This document shows positions 31,910 to 42,660 of a stretch of DNA of 64,000 nt, in pieces. The position numbers and the translations under genes are program-made. Origin of the DNA: Liquidambar formosana (Eukaryota; Streptophyta; Magnoliopsida; Saxifragales; Altingiaceae); NCBI GenBank assembly GCA_039720395.1, contig CM077822.1, positions 21,845,267 through 21,909,266 on the forward strand. The letters run 5' to 3'. Numbering within the stretch: position 1 is the first letter of the stretch; each line of letters begins with the position of its first letter. Below the pieces are notes generated by a model. It was not told the DNA's origin and searched no databases. It was given only the letters and a program-made list of their open reading frames with translations.

Positions 31910-32322
31910 CAAGCGTTGCAGGAGATCTAGGCAACCCTTGCTAGGTTGATGATAGGGAATAATCGGCAGCGTGAAGATGACGTGGGTCATGAAAATTACA
32001 GAGAGAGGACTAAACCTATTCGTGAGCGCCATCCAATTCCATGTAGGCAGCCAGCCTATGTGGAAAATCACAATAAGTCTCAAAAAAAAAAATTCGATTT
32101 ATGGAAGAGATAGTAGCTACTTGTTTACAGGAAGCTGAAGAAACTTATGATGAAACTTATGATGAAACATTAGCTGCTATTAAACAATAAATTCTAGGAA
32201 ATCATCCAATTCAACAAGAAGTAAGTGCAATATTTATTAATAATTCTGTTGAGGAACATCGTGAGACTTGTGCTAATGAATCTAAAATTGAAGATGATAA
32301 TTCATACTTTGAAAACGAGTTT

Positions 32323-32652
32323 GTGCAACATCATGAAAAAGTTTCACAAGAAGATCATGAAAATTTCCAAGATTTAAAGGAAGAATTAGTTGATCAAGTT
32401 GTGGAGCTTAATAACTCATTAGAGGAGGATTCTGTCAAATATCTAGAACTAGTGCACATGCCTAAAAAATTTCAAGACAGAATTGTTCCATTGAGCGACA
32501 AGTTACAAAGGGTTGATTTCATTGGGGTTGAAGATTTTAATGTAATTTTCAATCCTTATTTGGTGGATATTGTTAACAAATTGAACACTCAGGCACAAAA
32601 TTATCGAGTTACTTTGATTGCGAAGAATAAATTTGGAAAAGTCTTAAGGTAG
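32323..32652 (+). pseudogene. Internal ORF of the LTR element, C-terminal polyprotein remnant
   Basis: A 109-residue open frame (..ELVDQVVELNNSLEED.. to KNKFGKVLR) has no recognised domain. It is followed in other frames by YLIRWNG and LEDEFLSSGG, which resemble the chromodomain-like end of plant gypsy polyproteins. I take it as deletion debris. Confidence 0.4.
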
Positions 32653-32744
32653 CAAATATACTTGAATTATCTCATTCGATGGAATGGAAGGCTCCAATAC
32701 CAAATGCTAAACTCGAGGACGAGTTTCTTTCAAGTGGGGGAGTC

Positions 32745-33239
32745 TGATGTAGGATAAAGAATCCAAACAAAGTTATTTATTATTATTAATTTTGTAATTT
32801 TCGTTTTTATTTAGTTTAGGGTTTTATTTACTTGTTTTTAGTAGTTTTTAAGGTTTAATTAGGTAAAATTGAGTCCTTATAGGTTACTATACTAGTTGGG
32901 GTCAATTTTAGAAGGTTTCTAAGTGTTTTGGGGGTTTTATGAAGCCTTTAAATAGGCTACAAAGGCAAAAAACGGGATTTGTCAGTTTTGGTAATTTTTG
33001 GCAATTCCTTATTTTGTTATTTCTTATTTTGCAAGAACTAGGTTTTCTATAAATTTGGTTGTAGGCCTCTTGGTCAAGGGAATTAACTCTTTGATAATAA
33101 AGAATTTCTTTATGAGATTTTATTCTTTTTACTCGTGAATTTGAGTGCATTATTATTTTGTTCGTGGATTCGAATGATTTTCCAAGATGCAGGTGGTGCC
33201 CTACTGCTTCATGAGTTTCCGCTACGTCAATATGACACA
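32745..33239 (+). repeat. 3' LTR
   Basis: Copy of the 5' LTR with scattered substitutions, preceded by the purine tract and followed by the ATATG duplication. Confidence 0.9.
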
Positions 33240-33344
33240 AATTTTTACAAATATTGGAAAAGCTGCCAAATCCTGTCAAAAGATGGCCTTGGCATTGCAA
33301 ATATAGCACACAGACCATATATTGGAAATGCCCTCAAGGGTTAA

Positions 33345-33960
33345 AACAAAGGGATTGATAGTTAGCTAGCTAGGTGCTAAATGGTCATTCATTAACAAAC
33401 CTTTTAAGTGTGAACTAGCTAGGTCCTTAGTGGGTAATGCCAATCACTTCTATTCTCCTAACCATTAATCGTTTGAAATCTTTGTCATCCCACGAAGAAC
33501 CTGCAACGTGTCTTTATTAACTTCTATTTGGTAATTGACTAATAATTTATAAAAGAAGTGGAGATTTTGTCGTATGAGGAAAAAGACACATGAAGACAAT
33601 TCGATTTTTCTCTCATTGTCAAAAGAGGGATGTTGTTCGCACAACCATGCCAGCCCACAAACAAGTAGGCGTGAAATGCGCTCCTTCGGTTTCCTTGGGT
33701 CACCATCTACTAATATATCATTGGAAATGTGATTTCAAAGCCATCGATTTGTTCGTGATCGACATGGTATCAATCCTTTAACCGATGGCTTTGGAAAATT
33801 TCAAGTGGTTCATGACTCCTTAATTTTCACATATGACCGCGATTGTTGGTGGAAATTAAGCTATTTGTGATGACTGATGAGATATAAAGAGATGGCAAAA
33901 TTTGAAATTAGTCGACCTTAGTTAATTAAAATTAATATGCTATGGATTATGATTAAAAAA
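33345..33960. other. Spacer, nothing recognised
   Basis: Noncoding AT-rich sequence between nested elements; short frames only. Confidence 0.5.
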
Positions 33961-33983
33961 AAAAAAACCCGATAAATTTAAAC

Positions 33984-34125
33984 GGATAATACTTGGCTTC
34001 TCACAGTGGAGGAGCAACTGCTCCTCCCTCACACTCATATTATGCCACGTGTATAACAAACAAATGAAAATTGATTATATACATGTATCTTTATGTTATG
34101 TTATTATAGGCATGCATCTATGTGT

Positions 34126-34169
<44 letters not shown>

Positions 34170-34336
34170 GTTTGTATCCAAATGAATATGATTATATGTC
34201 TATATATTTGTATTCACGTGCCCACGTATGTATATCTACATATTCATATTTTTTAAAATTAACTATTACACATGACGTAATATGAGTGGGAGGGAGGAGG
34301 AGTTGCTCCTCCACTATAAGGAGCCAAGTATTGTCC
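33984..34336. mobile_element. Mutator-type MITE with perfect 9-bp target-site duplication
   Basis: This 353-bp element starts GGATAATACTTGGCTTCTCA and ends with the inverted form (TGGCTCC.. on the other strand), so GGA(T/C)AATACTTGGCT defines both ends. Inverted similarity runs about 75 bp inward through GTGGAGGAGCAACT. The 9-mer AATTTAAAC flanks it exactly (33975-33983 and 34337-34345), the duplication length of Mutator-like elements. The core is a (TA)n microsatellite (34129-34168). No coding capacity. Confidence 0.92.
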
Positions 34337-34345
34337 AATTTAAAC

Positions 34346-35800
34346 TAATAACAAGAAAATGAAAGGGATTGAATTGATCCCATTCCATGCATGATCGACC
34401 ACTATGAAATCCAGTGAAGCTCTGCACTATAGTTGATTTTGTCTAGATTGAAGCTCAATTGGATAGTCATAAGAGCTTAAACCGGTCTATAATATTAACT
34501 ATTGATTGATCATGGAGGAGGGAAAGTGTATATATATATATATATATATATAGATATAGATATGAATTTGGAAATCTTGTGACAACCATTTTTGAAATCT
34601 TATGATATATCCCACTTGAATTAGTATATATGCATCCATTGTGAAAGGGTCAAAAGATAAAATAAGGTGTGATAGATAGTAACCCTAGTCTGAAATGTCC
34701 TTTACCAATTTGAAAAGCATGACACATTAAGAAAAGAAAATTGGATGCACTAGACTCTATCTAGAAGAATTTTCCAACATATTACCGCAAAAAAAAAAAA
34801 AAAAAAAAAATAAATAAATAAATCAAAGAAAACTCACTTTCCAGATGTTTCATAAGAGCTTTAATTTCACATGATACAGACCATTTTCCTATAGCATTTT
34901 AGATCATGTAAAGCCCTTCTTGAAACTGTTGCCTATGATACTTTTCAGAAACATTTCTCATTTTAGAGTGACATCTTACTCTTCTTAGCATGAGAGGCAA
35001 TTACCAAAATCTTTAATGGAACATACATACACGTACACATATATATACCAATTAATCATTTTTTATGTTACAAAAATATAAGGAATCAGACTGTTCCGGA
35101 CATCTATTTTGAAGAGTCCTAAGAGTTCAACCGTGAGTTCAACCCTTCGAGATATCCCGCATTCAATCATCTCCCTCTATATATATACATTACACTAATT
35201 ACCATTTTATGTCACAAAAACATTAGAGATGACCCAGTTGAGCAAGCTGTATAAAAGGTACGTTTAGGGTGCAGGGCTGGTACCAAAACAAAAGTAAAAT
35301 TAAAAACCCAAGGCAGTGGGGACCTATGCATAAGATCATGGAGACAAGCCCAAAGCAGAGAAGCAGTGATAACCTAAAAGGTATGATGGTTTGCTTTCTC
35401 TGTGTTATTTAATAATAGATTTTGATAAAAATGACAGTCACACGCCACACCAACAGTACGTATGTAGATTTCCAAGGGTGCTCCCAAGTCAAAGAAAGAG
35501 AGATTTCTTGCGCAAGAGGCCAACCAAGAAAAGGCCACCACCCTCTTCTTCCCCTCTTTTCTTTCTATTATAGTTTACTTTATCTTTGCAGATTCTTTTC
35601 TTTCCTACATGACCAAATTACCCAAGTTGAATGGTCCTCAAAATAATATGACCATAATGGCCTTCTAAACAAATTAAAGTGAGTACTCTAATACATTGGT
35701 ACAAATTAATCTTCTGCTAATAAAAATTGCTTGGACGCATATCTATTGGTGATCGATCATCTAACTCAGAAACTTGATCAACTTCTAATATGAGGCTAAT
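34346..35800. other. Spacer with microsatellites
   Basis: (TA)n near 34531-34552 and a poly-A/(AAAT)n run near 34789-34822. No gene or transposon ends recognised. Confidence 0.5.
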
Positions 35801-35811
35801 GCCATCATAGC

Positions 35812-36479
35812 CACGGGCAGAGGTATGTTGAGGACTACCCTAAGCTGTAGCCCAAGTAGTCCTCCTCATTTTATCCTTTTTGTTTGTATATTGATTAAGT
35901 TGAGTTTTATCTCTAACTCTTAGCCCAGGTAAGAAATTGCTCATTAGCCCAAGGCTATATTTTACCGATCAAATGTTTACTATAATATAATAAAAAAAGA
36001 GAAAAAATGGGTTGCAAGTTTAATTTATGTATAATTGGGGCTTCTATCAACATCCTAAAACTTGCTTTTTATCCCTTATTTTTAAAAAGTTTTAAGGTTT
36101 TATGAAAAATACAAAAGGTTTTTATGAAAAATGACCACTTTGTCTGTTGTCTACTAGAGAACCGTTTAAGTGGACTTTTTGGTCGTTTACAGTCTCTGTT
36201 TCATTAAATGGTCAAAAAGTCTACTTAAATGATAGATTTTTGGAATTTTTTTTTTTTTTTTTTTTACAAAATTGTTCAAAATAATGTAATTTTAGTAATT
36301 AACATAGCCATTTTTCCATGAAAACCTTTCTTATTTTCTATGAAACTTTGAGAAGCGTAAAAAGTAGGGGATAAAAGGAAAGTTTTAGAATGCCAATAAG
36401 GGCCTATATATTATATATATATTGTATGTTTATTAATTAGCTATCTACCTAACCCAGGGCAATTTCAAATCCGCCCCTG
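35812..36479. mobile_element. hAT-like element containing a nested MITE
   Basis: Ends CACGGGCAGAG and (other strand) CAGGGGCGGAT agree at 8 of 11 positions. The flanking 8-mers ATCATAGC (35804-35811) and ATCTTAGC (36480-36487) agree at 7 of 8, as an aged hAT duplication would. There is no transposase. The segment at about 36036-36404 inside is a separate inverted-repeat MITE. Confidence 0.62.
36036..36404. mobile_element. Long-inverted-repeat MITE nested in the hAT-like element
   Basis: CTAAAACTTGCTTTTTATCC near the left end mirrors CTAAAACTTTCCTTTTATCC near the right end on the other strand. Inverted similarity extends about 110 bp, through AAGGTTTTTATG. It is related in sequence to the element at 25676-26070. 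A poly-T run at about 36247-36264 sits in one arm. Confidence 0.6.
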
Positions 36480-36489
36480 ATCTTAGCAC

Positions 36490-37400
36490 AATACATGGTA
36501 CAAGCATTAGGATGGATGGAGTGAGTATGGACCACAGCAATTCGAGCACAATCGATAATCGTGGGAAGCTTCCTCTTTAGTTTGTGTTTTGATATTATAG
36601 AGGGAAGCTTCCTTATCCCCTTTCGTACTGACTTATTTTTCTTTAATAAAATTTCTTTTGTTGATAAAAAATAATAATTTCAATAAATGGAATTTTTGTG
36701 ATTTTTTGGGTATATATATAAATTTTAGAGATTGGCCAGTTTCTCATTATGTTCTTAATTGCTTTGTGGAGGTTCAAAAACGAGGCTGAGAGCTTTGTAG
36801 TACGTGGATTTGATCATATTTCTTCTCACCATGGACATAGACATTTTATTGAACCACGTAATTTTTTTTTTGGGTAATGCTATTTTACCTCACACTTTGT
36901 CCTACATTTTGTTCAATTATATGCATTTGGGAGGGTTAAAACCCTAAAAATTAAAACCCTTATAAATGCATATAGTAGGACAAAATGTAGGACAAGGTAG
37001 CATTATCCTTCCTTTTTTTGTTTGTTTGTTTGTTTTTTTTTTATCATGCTTATAGGATAACAGCAATATAATAGGAGGATCAGAAAGTGTACAATTACAT
37101 GTATTGGGTTCAATACATAAATACATGCTGTTGACCAGGTGAGAAAAAGAAGTCTACTTAAATTTGCAAATGCAGGGTACCTTGTAGTTTCATGATGAGA
37201 AGAGGGGTAATATGGTAACTTGCAAAGCATGTCATGACATTTTCATATGAACATCCACATTGTATAAGTATCTAAACTTCAAAAGTTCCAAGCATGTATC
37301 AACAAAGGAACCAGCTGGTGTGGTTTTGAATTTCACAAAACTTTCTTCGTTTCCACTATAATTGAAGTACTCCTACTACTACTAATTCTCTCCCTGCTAG
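36490..37400. other. Upstream region of the CLE gene
   Basis: AT-rich spacer; the last few hundred bases should hold the CLE promoter, but no promoter element can be fixed. GTCCTACATTTTG (36898-36910) and CAAAATGTAGGAC (36981-36993) form an inverted pair 84 bp long overall, a possible tiny MITE. Confidence 0.45.
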
Positions 37401-37466
37401 ACTGACTGGTTCATGGATATTGATCTCCTGTGGATTACTGGGGGGTGGTTTCTTGTTCCTGATATC

Positions 37467-37805
37467 ATGGCAGCAGCTAGCAAATCAGTTTGTGAAAGCT
37501 CCACAAAATCACAAGCCCTGCTGCTCTTTCTTGGGCTTCTCTTGATTGTTTCACTCTTGGCTCATCCTGCAGAGTCTTCCATGACATCCAATATGGCTTC
37601 CTCATCATCGGCCAGACGACTCCTCATGAATTCTTCCCCCGCAGCACAGCAATCTACCATGAAATTTCAGCCAAAGCAAACTAAGAATACTTTCTCATCA
37701 TCATCAACATCATCATCATCATCATCATCGTCTTCTGCAAATCAACAGTTTGAAGCAGCAGCCCACGAAGTCCCTAGCGGTCCAAATCCCGAATCCAACA
37801 AGTAA
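37467..37805 (+). CDS. CLE: CLE peptide precursor, TDIF (CLE41/44) type
   Basis: The 112-residue precursor has an N-terminal signal peptide with hydrophobic core ALLLFLGLLLIVSLLA (from about residue 18), a variable Ser-rich middle, and the C-terminal CLE motif HEVPSGPNPESN followed by a single Lys and a TAA stop (37803-37805). TDIF peptides (HEVPSGPNPISN in CLE41/CLE44) are secreted from phloem, perceived by the PXY/TDR receptor kinase, maintain cambium and block xylem differentiation. The pro-region also matches that subgroup: STMKFQPK before the Ser run and FEAAAHEV before the peptide. The gene is intronless, as usual. The Met at 37467 is chosen because it directly precedes the signal peptide; an in-frame Met at 37413 would add 18 residues. 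The Ser run at about 37694-37737 is a TCA microsatellite. Position 10 is Glu where TDIF has Ile, which is unusual. Confidence 0.88.
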   Translation: MAAASKSVCESSTKSQALLLFLGLLLIVSLLAHPAESSMTSNMASSSSARRLLMNSSPAAQQSTMKFQPKQTKNTFSSSSTSSSSSSSSSANQQFEAAAHEVPSGPNPESNK

Positions 37806-38082
37806 GCAAGGAGCACCATTTTCTCCCAGGGAAAAAAAAAAAAAACGCACCATTTTCTCTATTATCATCGGCATTGTCATCGTCATAGCAATCTTGATTA
37901 CAATCCCTCCCGTCCATATATAAACTCATTGGGCCAGCCGTCACTGCCATCATCATCACTACTTGCTCTTTTTTTTTTTTCCCCCTTCTAGTATGTACAG
38001 TAAGCAATATACTCTAGCTTTTCATATTTACTGGTATTGGTGTTATTGGATGGATACATAATCATATGATCTATATTTAAAC

Positions 38083-38600
38083 ATAAGAACATTTACTACA
38101 TATATAAATATGTGTATGCATATAAAACATGTGATATGGTTTTAGTTCGATCGAGATCATTTATATATATGGAGTATTTTATTTATTTTTTGTGGGGATA
38201 AATTAGTTAATATAATTAGGATTGCTCTTGCCTGGGATTGCTTATGAACAACCGTGATCGCCCATGATCAAAGTTGTTAATTAATTAATGGGTTGCAGTT
38301 GTAATTTGTAAGTGGCAAATATATTTAATTAGACATAAGAACATTTACTAGATATATAAATATGTGTATGTATAATCAAACATGTGATGTGCTTTTACTT
38401 TTTTAGTTCATTTATATATGTATGTTCTTTTTTTTTTCTCTTTTGTAAATAAATTAGTTCATATAATCAGGATTCTTCTTGTTCAGAATTGTTTACAGAT
38501 GATCGTAATCGTATAAAATATTCGAGATATCATTCACATGATCAAAGTTGTTAATTAGATGGGTACGTTGTAATTTCTAATTAATTTGTAAGTGGCAAAA
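38083..38600. repeat. Tandem duplication of about 250 bp downstream of the CLE gene
   Basis: Copy 1 (about 38083-38320) and copy 2 (about 38332-38600) share AACATAAGAACATTTACTA-like starts, ATATATAAATATGTGTATG, GATCAAAGTTGTTAATTA and TTTGTAAGTGGCAAA in the same order. They are noncoding, possibly overlapping the 3' end of the CLE transcription unit. Confidence 0.75.
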
Positions 38601-38604
38601 AAAT

Positions 38605-39400
38605 TTAAAGCTTCCCATGCAATTAGAGCTTGCAGTCTAAATAGCTGTGTAGATGAATCTAGCACTATTAATCAAGTTAGGGGCCGGGCTAGGCTTTTTT
38701 TTTCTTTCCCGTAGGGATGGGAGAGATGGAAAACAGTGGTGTCAGATCTGTGCATATGGTAAAGGCCTTTTGTTTTCTTATTGTTTTTTTGGGTTGGGAA
38801 ATTATTCAGCTGTGTAGGCCATGGATTTTTGCATTTGTCTAGTCGAACTCGTGGCCCCAGAAAATCTGACACCAAAAAGTCATTGAGATATGATGATTTG
38901 ATAATTATAACACTAAGCTCTTTCTATAATTATAATAAGTTAAAATAGTATAGACTCCCTATTATTGAAGCTCTTACAAATAATCATATTTCCATTGGTG
39001 AGGTTGGTTTCTCTCTCTCTCTCTCTCTCTCTTTCAAGTATCAAACACATCGTATGGCACCCGAAAAAAGAAAAAAAAAAAAAAAAAAAGGTATATCAAG
39101 TATTTTTCAGTTTTCACATTAGTCAAAATTTTAACTTCAAAAAATTAAAATTAAGTTAGAAAGATGGCTAATTTTTCCTTGAAAATAGCTTCCTAATAAA
39201 TGTATTATATCTATGAGTCACAATTAACATTCAGCAACCATTTAACCGTTTAAAAATAAATAAACAAAGACAACAATAATATTCAGCAAACTGTCAGCCC
39301 AAGAATTTAAAACAACTTACTATATAAGAGAGTATATACAATCTCAGCACGTACGTCCACCTTCTTCTAGTTTGGGTGGTCTTATTATGCACGACGAAGT
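38605..39400. other. Spacer, nothing recognised
   Basis: AT-rich with a (CT)n run at about 39010-39033 and a poly-A run at about 39071-39089. Confidence 0.5.
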
Positions 39401-39411
39401 AAGTATGTACA

Positions 39412-40264
39412 TAGGGCTGTAAATGAGTTGAACCATTCATTAACAGTTCACGATGAAAGTTCATTAAGAGTTCGGTTTGAGCTCGATCAATTAATAAACA
39501 AGCCAAGTTCAAACTTAAATTCTAAGCTCATTTAGTAAACAAGCTGAGCTTGAGCATACCAAAGCTCGGACTTGTTTAGGCTCGTGAAAAGTTCGATGAG
39601 AAGCTTATTTAGGGGTTCGACAAGAAGGTTGTTAGTAGGTTCATTTAAGGGTTCATGAGTGGGGACATAATTGTCCTACTGTACATTTGGATGTGAAAGA
39701 GATACTCATTCCTTAGTAGGCTAGTAGTAGATGCTTAATATTTTTACTTATCTTAGTAGAGTTTTAGTATGAAAGAGATACTTCTTTTGCATAATCCAAT
39801 AGAAATATGATGGCATGATAACTAGTTTTGAAGCATATATGAGTGTTATAATGTGCTCCAAGCCTCTAAGCCTCTAAGCCTCTAACCAATAACTTTAATT
39901 TTTTAAGTTTATTACAACTCTTTATTTAATAGTATTGAAAACAATTATGACTTTATGGAGTTTTGATTTTGGGATTTTTTATGGTTCATGCTTGGATGAT
40001 GTTTTTTATTGTCGATTTCTTGGTTTATGCTTGGGATGGTGATTCAAAACCACTTATCCCAAAAAAAATAAAATAATAATAATTATAAAAAATCTTAAAC
40101 AAGCCAAAGCTTGAGCCGAATATTTTCTAACGAGCCGAACTCAAGCTTGAAATTTAGGCTCAGTTAAAAAGCTCGACTCGTTTACTAATGAATAACCTTT
40201 TTAATGAACCAAGCCGAGCACTCCAAAGCTCAGCTCAACTCGGCTCGACTCGTTTGCAGCCCTA
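39412..40264. mobile_element. hAT-type element with perfect 8-bp target-site duplication
   Basis: This 853-bp element starts TAGGGCTGTAAATGAGTTGA and ends CGACTCGTTTGCAGCCCTA, an inverted repeat. TATGTACA flanks both ends (39404-39411 and 40265-40272). The outer 200 bp on each side carry mirrored GAGCTCG/AAGCTCG-rich words. No transposase is encoded, so it needs a partner hAT enzyme. Confidence 0.9.
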
Positions 40265-40272
40265 TATGTACA

Positions 40273-41330
40273 TACTGATATTACTTTTATCAACTCCCAT
40301 GTGTATTAGGGTTTGTATCTTGTGTATTAGTGGGATCGAGACTTTCAGATCAGCATTATTGACATAAGCTATATCAGCACCATGCATTGGCCTAATATGT
40401 TCCGTAACCTACTAATACAAAAGGTACAATCCTCAATACAGATTTGATATAAGTTATATCGATTAACATGTGCTTACTTGACTATCACCTTTTATATATA
40501 ACAAATACTTGAAATTGATCACATGCGGGATGTCCTGAACCTTATCATCTCACTATAAGTATGACAGATAAATAGAAGAGTAGTTAATAGTGTCAAAAAG
40601 GAATAGGAACAATGTTTTTGTTCTCTTCCTTTCGCCCTGCACAAAGAGTGAAGCAGTTACAGTGAAATAATGAATTAGTATAAGAACTAGCTTAGCCAAA
40701 AAAAAAGGGACTTAGCATGCAAACAGAAGCCCATGAGCAGTCACCCACAAGGGAGCTGTAGCCGTAGTCTGGGCTTTAGCCTGCATCACTGATGCTGCCA
40801 TAGAAAAAGGCACTCGATCTGTCATCACTGCCAAATAAAGCAAATCCCAGACCTACGTACCCACCTCCCCTCATGCTTCAAACCCCCATGCACCAAAAGC
40901 TTTATGCACCTTAAAGACACTCAGCTGGTATCCCAAAAGCCTGATCTAAAGACATTCCCACCTCTGCAAGTTGGCAAATTCTGTGGTACCCATTTTTTTC
41001 TATGCACCCTGTGTCGTTTTGTGGTCACATTTGACACCCGAAAAACAAAAAAACAAAAAAAAAAAAAAAAAAAGAGGGTCTGATTCTGAGTTTTGTCGGT
41101 TTGGGAAAAAATGCTAACGCAGATATATATGTTTTAATGGCATGCAACACTTTGATAAACTGAAAAAGTGAGCCTCGATCTTTTGTTTTCGTTGGTGGTC
41201 ACAAGAGTTGATATCGACAAGCTCTCACAGATCTTTAACTCCTAAGCATGTTTGTCCTTTGCAAGAATAAATTAGTTACGTTTATTTGTCTTAAAAAATA
41301 ACCTTAGATTTGTACCCTATCAAGGTGATT
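40273..41330. other. Spacer, nothing recognised
   Basis: Noncoding; poly-A run near 41054-41073. No exon or element ends seen. Confidence 0.5.
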
Positions 41331-42660
41331 AATTGAACACTTATGAATTACTAGGATAGGTTATGATATAATATAAAATTTTCAAATTAATTAAAAACCC
41401 AAGTTAAGAAGTAGAGGGCTAAAATAGGTATATGAAGTCATATAAAACATAATATTTGGGTGATGTGGAATGTGAAACTTCTCAACATTTCTCTTTACGT
41501 GCAAATTCAATAGTACAAGATTAGATTTATCACGTTATGTTAAGTTTCCAACCTCTCTCTCACATGTAGGTAACACGATAGAAACAAGTTTGACATGTGG
41601 GCAACAAAGACAAGCTCACGAGCGACATGTTTTGATATTATGTTAAGTTTTTCAATCTAAAAGCCTAAACTATTAGGTGAAAGGCTCAATTAAATAGGTA
41701 TATAAAGACATGCTAAACTTGATATTTAATCAAAGTGGGATGTGAGACTTCCCAACACGTTAAAAACAAATATAAACACTTTACAAGTTAAAGAATGACA
41801 TGCTGTAATACTATGTCAAATTTATAACCTAATGAACTAAAAGTTTAGCTAAATTGGTAGGTGGAAGGCCTAAACAGAAGTTATATCAAACCTAATATTT
41901 GAGAGATGAAGAATGTGAGACTTCTCAACATACACTCCTCTTCACATATAGACCAAACTGGAGAACAAGCCTATCATGTAAAGAACAAAGACGACCTCTT
42001 TACAGGTCACAAGGACAATCTCTTTATAAGCCGATCCCATGAACGACATCCTCTGATACCATATTAAGTTTATAACCTAAAAACCTAAATAAAACGACAT
42101 GTTTTGGTATTATCTTAAGTTTCTAACCTAAAAGTTTAACTAGTCAATAGAGTACCTAACCAAGTATATAAAGTCATATCAAAACCAATATTTCGAAAAT
42201 GTAGGATATATGTAAGACTTTCCAACACTCCCCCTTAAGAGTAGGTTCAACAAGACAAGAACGGATATGTCTTGTAAAGAACAAATCCGGGCTTCTTTTC
42301 AGGCCACAAAAACGAAATACTTTGATACGTACTATGTTAAATTACCAACCTAAAAGTTTAAGGTGTTAGATGGAGGGTCTATGAAGTCATATCAAAGATA
42401 ATATTTGGGTGATCTGGGATGTTGTCCTCCCCAACATATCTTCTCACATGTAAGCTCAATAAGATAAAAATGGTTTTGTCACATGGACGACAAAAATGGG
42501 CTTACAAACGAACAACAACAACTATAGGTTTTAATACCTTGTTGGAAAAATTCAGGCTAAAAGCTTAAACTAATAGGTAAAGGGCCAAACAAATATATAA
42601 AGTATATCGAATTGATGATGTCGGAAATAAGACTTAATTCCCAAGGGAATCCATGTTTAG
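41330..42660. repeat. Degenerate tandem array, about six units of 170-280 bp
   Basis: A block containing TATA(A/T)GAAGTCATATCAAA, (T/C)AATATTTG, GTGGGATGTGAGACTT and CCAACA-like words recurs near 41430, 41700, 41875, 42165, 42380 and 42596. Between blocks CCTAAAAGTTTAA and GACATG/CTTTGATA words also repeat. The array is noncoding and highly diverged. Confidence 0.65.

Larger units (their letters stand above)
31270..33239 (+). mobile_element. Non-autonomous LTR retrotransposon, complete with target-site duplication
   Basis: Two direct LTRs (31270-31754 and 32745-33239, both TGATGTAGGA...TACGTCA) bound a short interior. The 5-bp duplication ATATG flanks the element exactly (31265-31269 and 33240-33244). 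The primer-binding site TGGTATCAGAGC (31757-31768) matches the 3' end of initiator tRNA-Met. A purine tract AAGTGGGGGAG lies at about 32732-32742 before the 3' LTR. The interior of about 990 bp keeps a gag-like start (MANAQNESEVLDGG at 31787) and a gypsy-like end (LEDEFLSSGG near 32712) but no protease, reverse transcriptase or integrase. The LTRs differ at roughly 5% of positions by eye, so the insertion is not recent. Confidence 0.92.
31161..33334. mobile_element. Older inverted-repeat element split by an LTR retrotransposon
   Basis: AGGGCATCTCCAAT at 31161-31174 and ATTGGAAATGCCCT at 33321-33334 are inverted repeats typical of a common plant MITE family. The halves 31161-31269 and 33245-33334 are interrupted by the LTR element at 31270-33239. 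With the insertion and one copy of its ATATG duplication removed, the older element is about 200 bp. Confidence 0.6.

Noticed and set aside
31433..33318. Minus-strand frames of 216 and 136 residues in the LTRs
   Set aside because: They lie antisense in both LTR copies and resemble each other only because the LTRs do.
34129..34168. (TA)n and other simple repeats as CRISPR or regulatory arrays
   Set aside because: Plain microsatellites in a plant nuclear sequence; no spacer structure.
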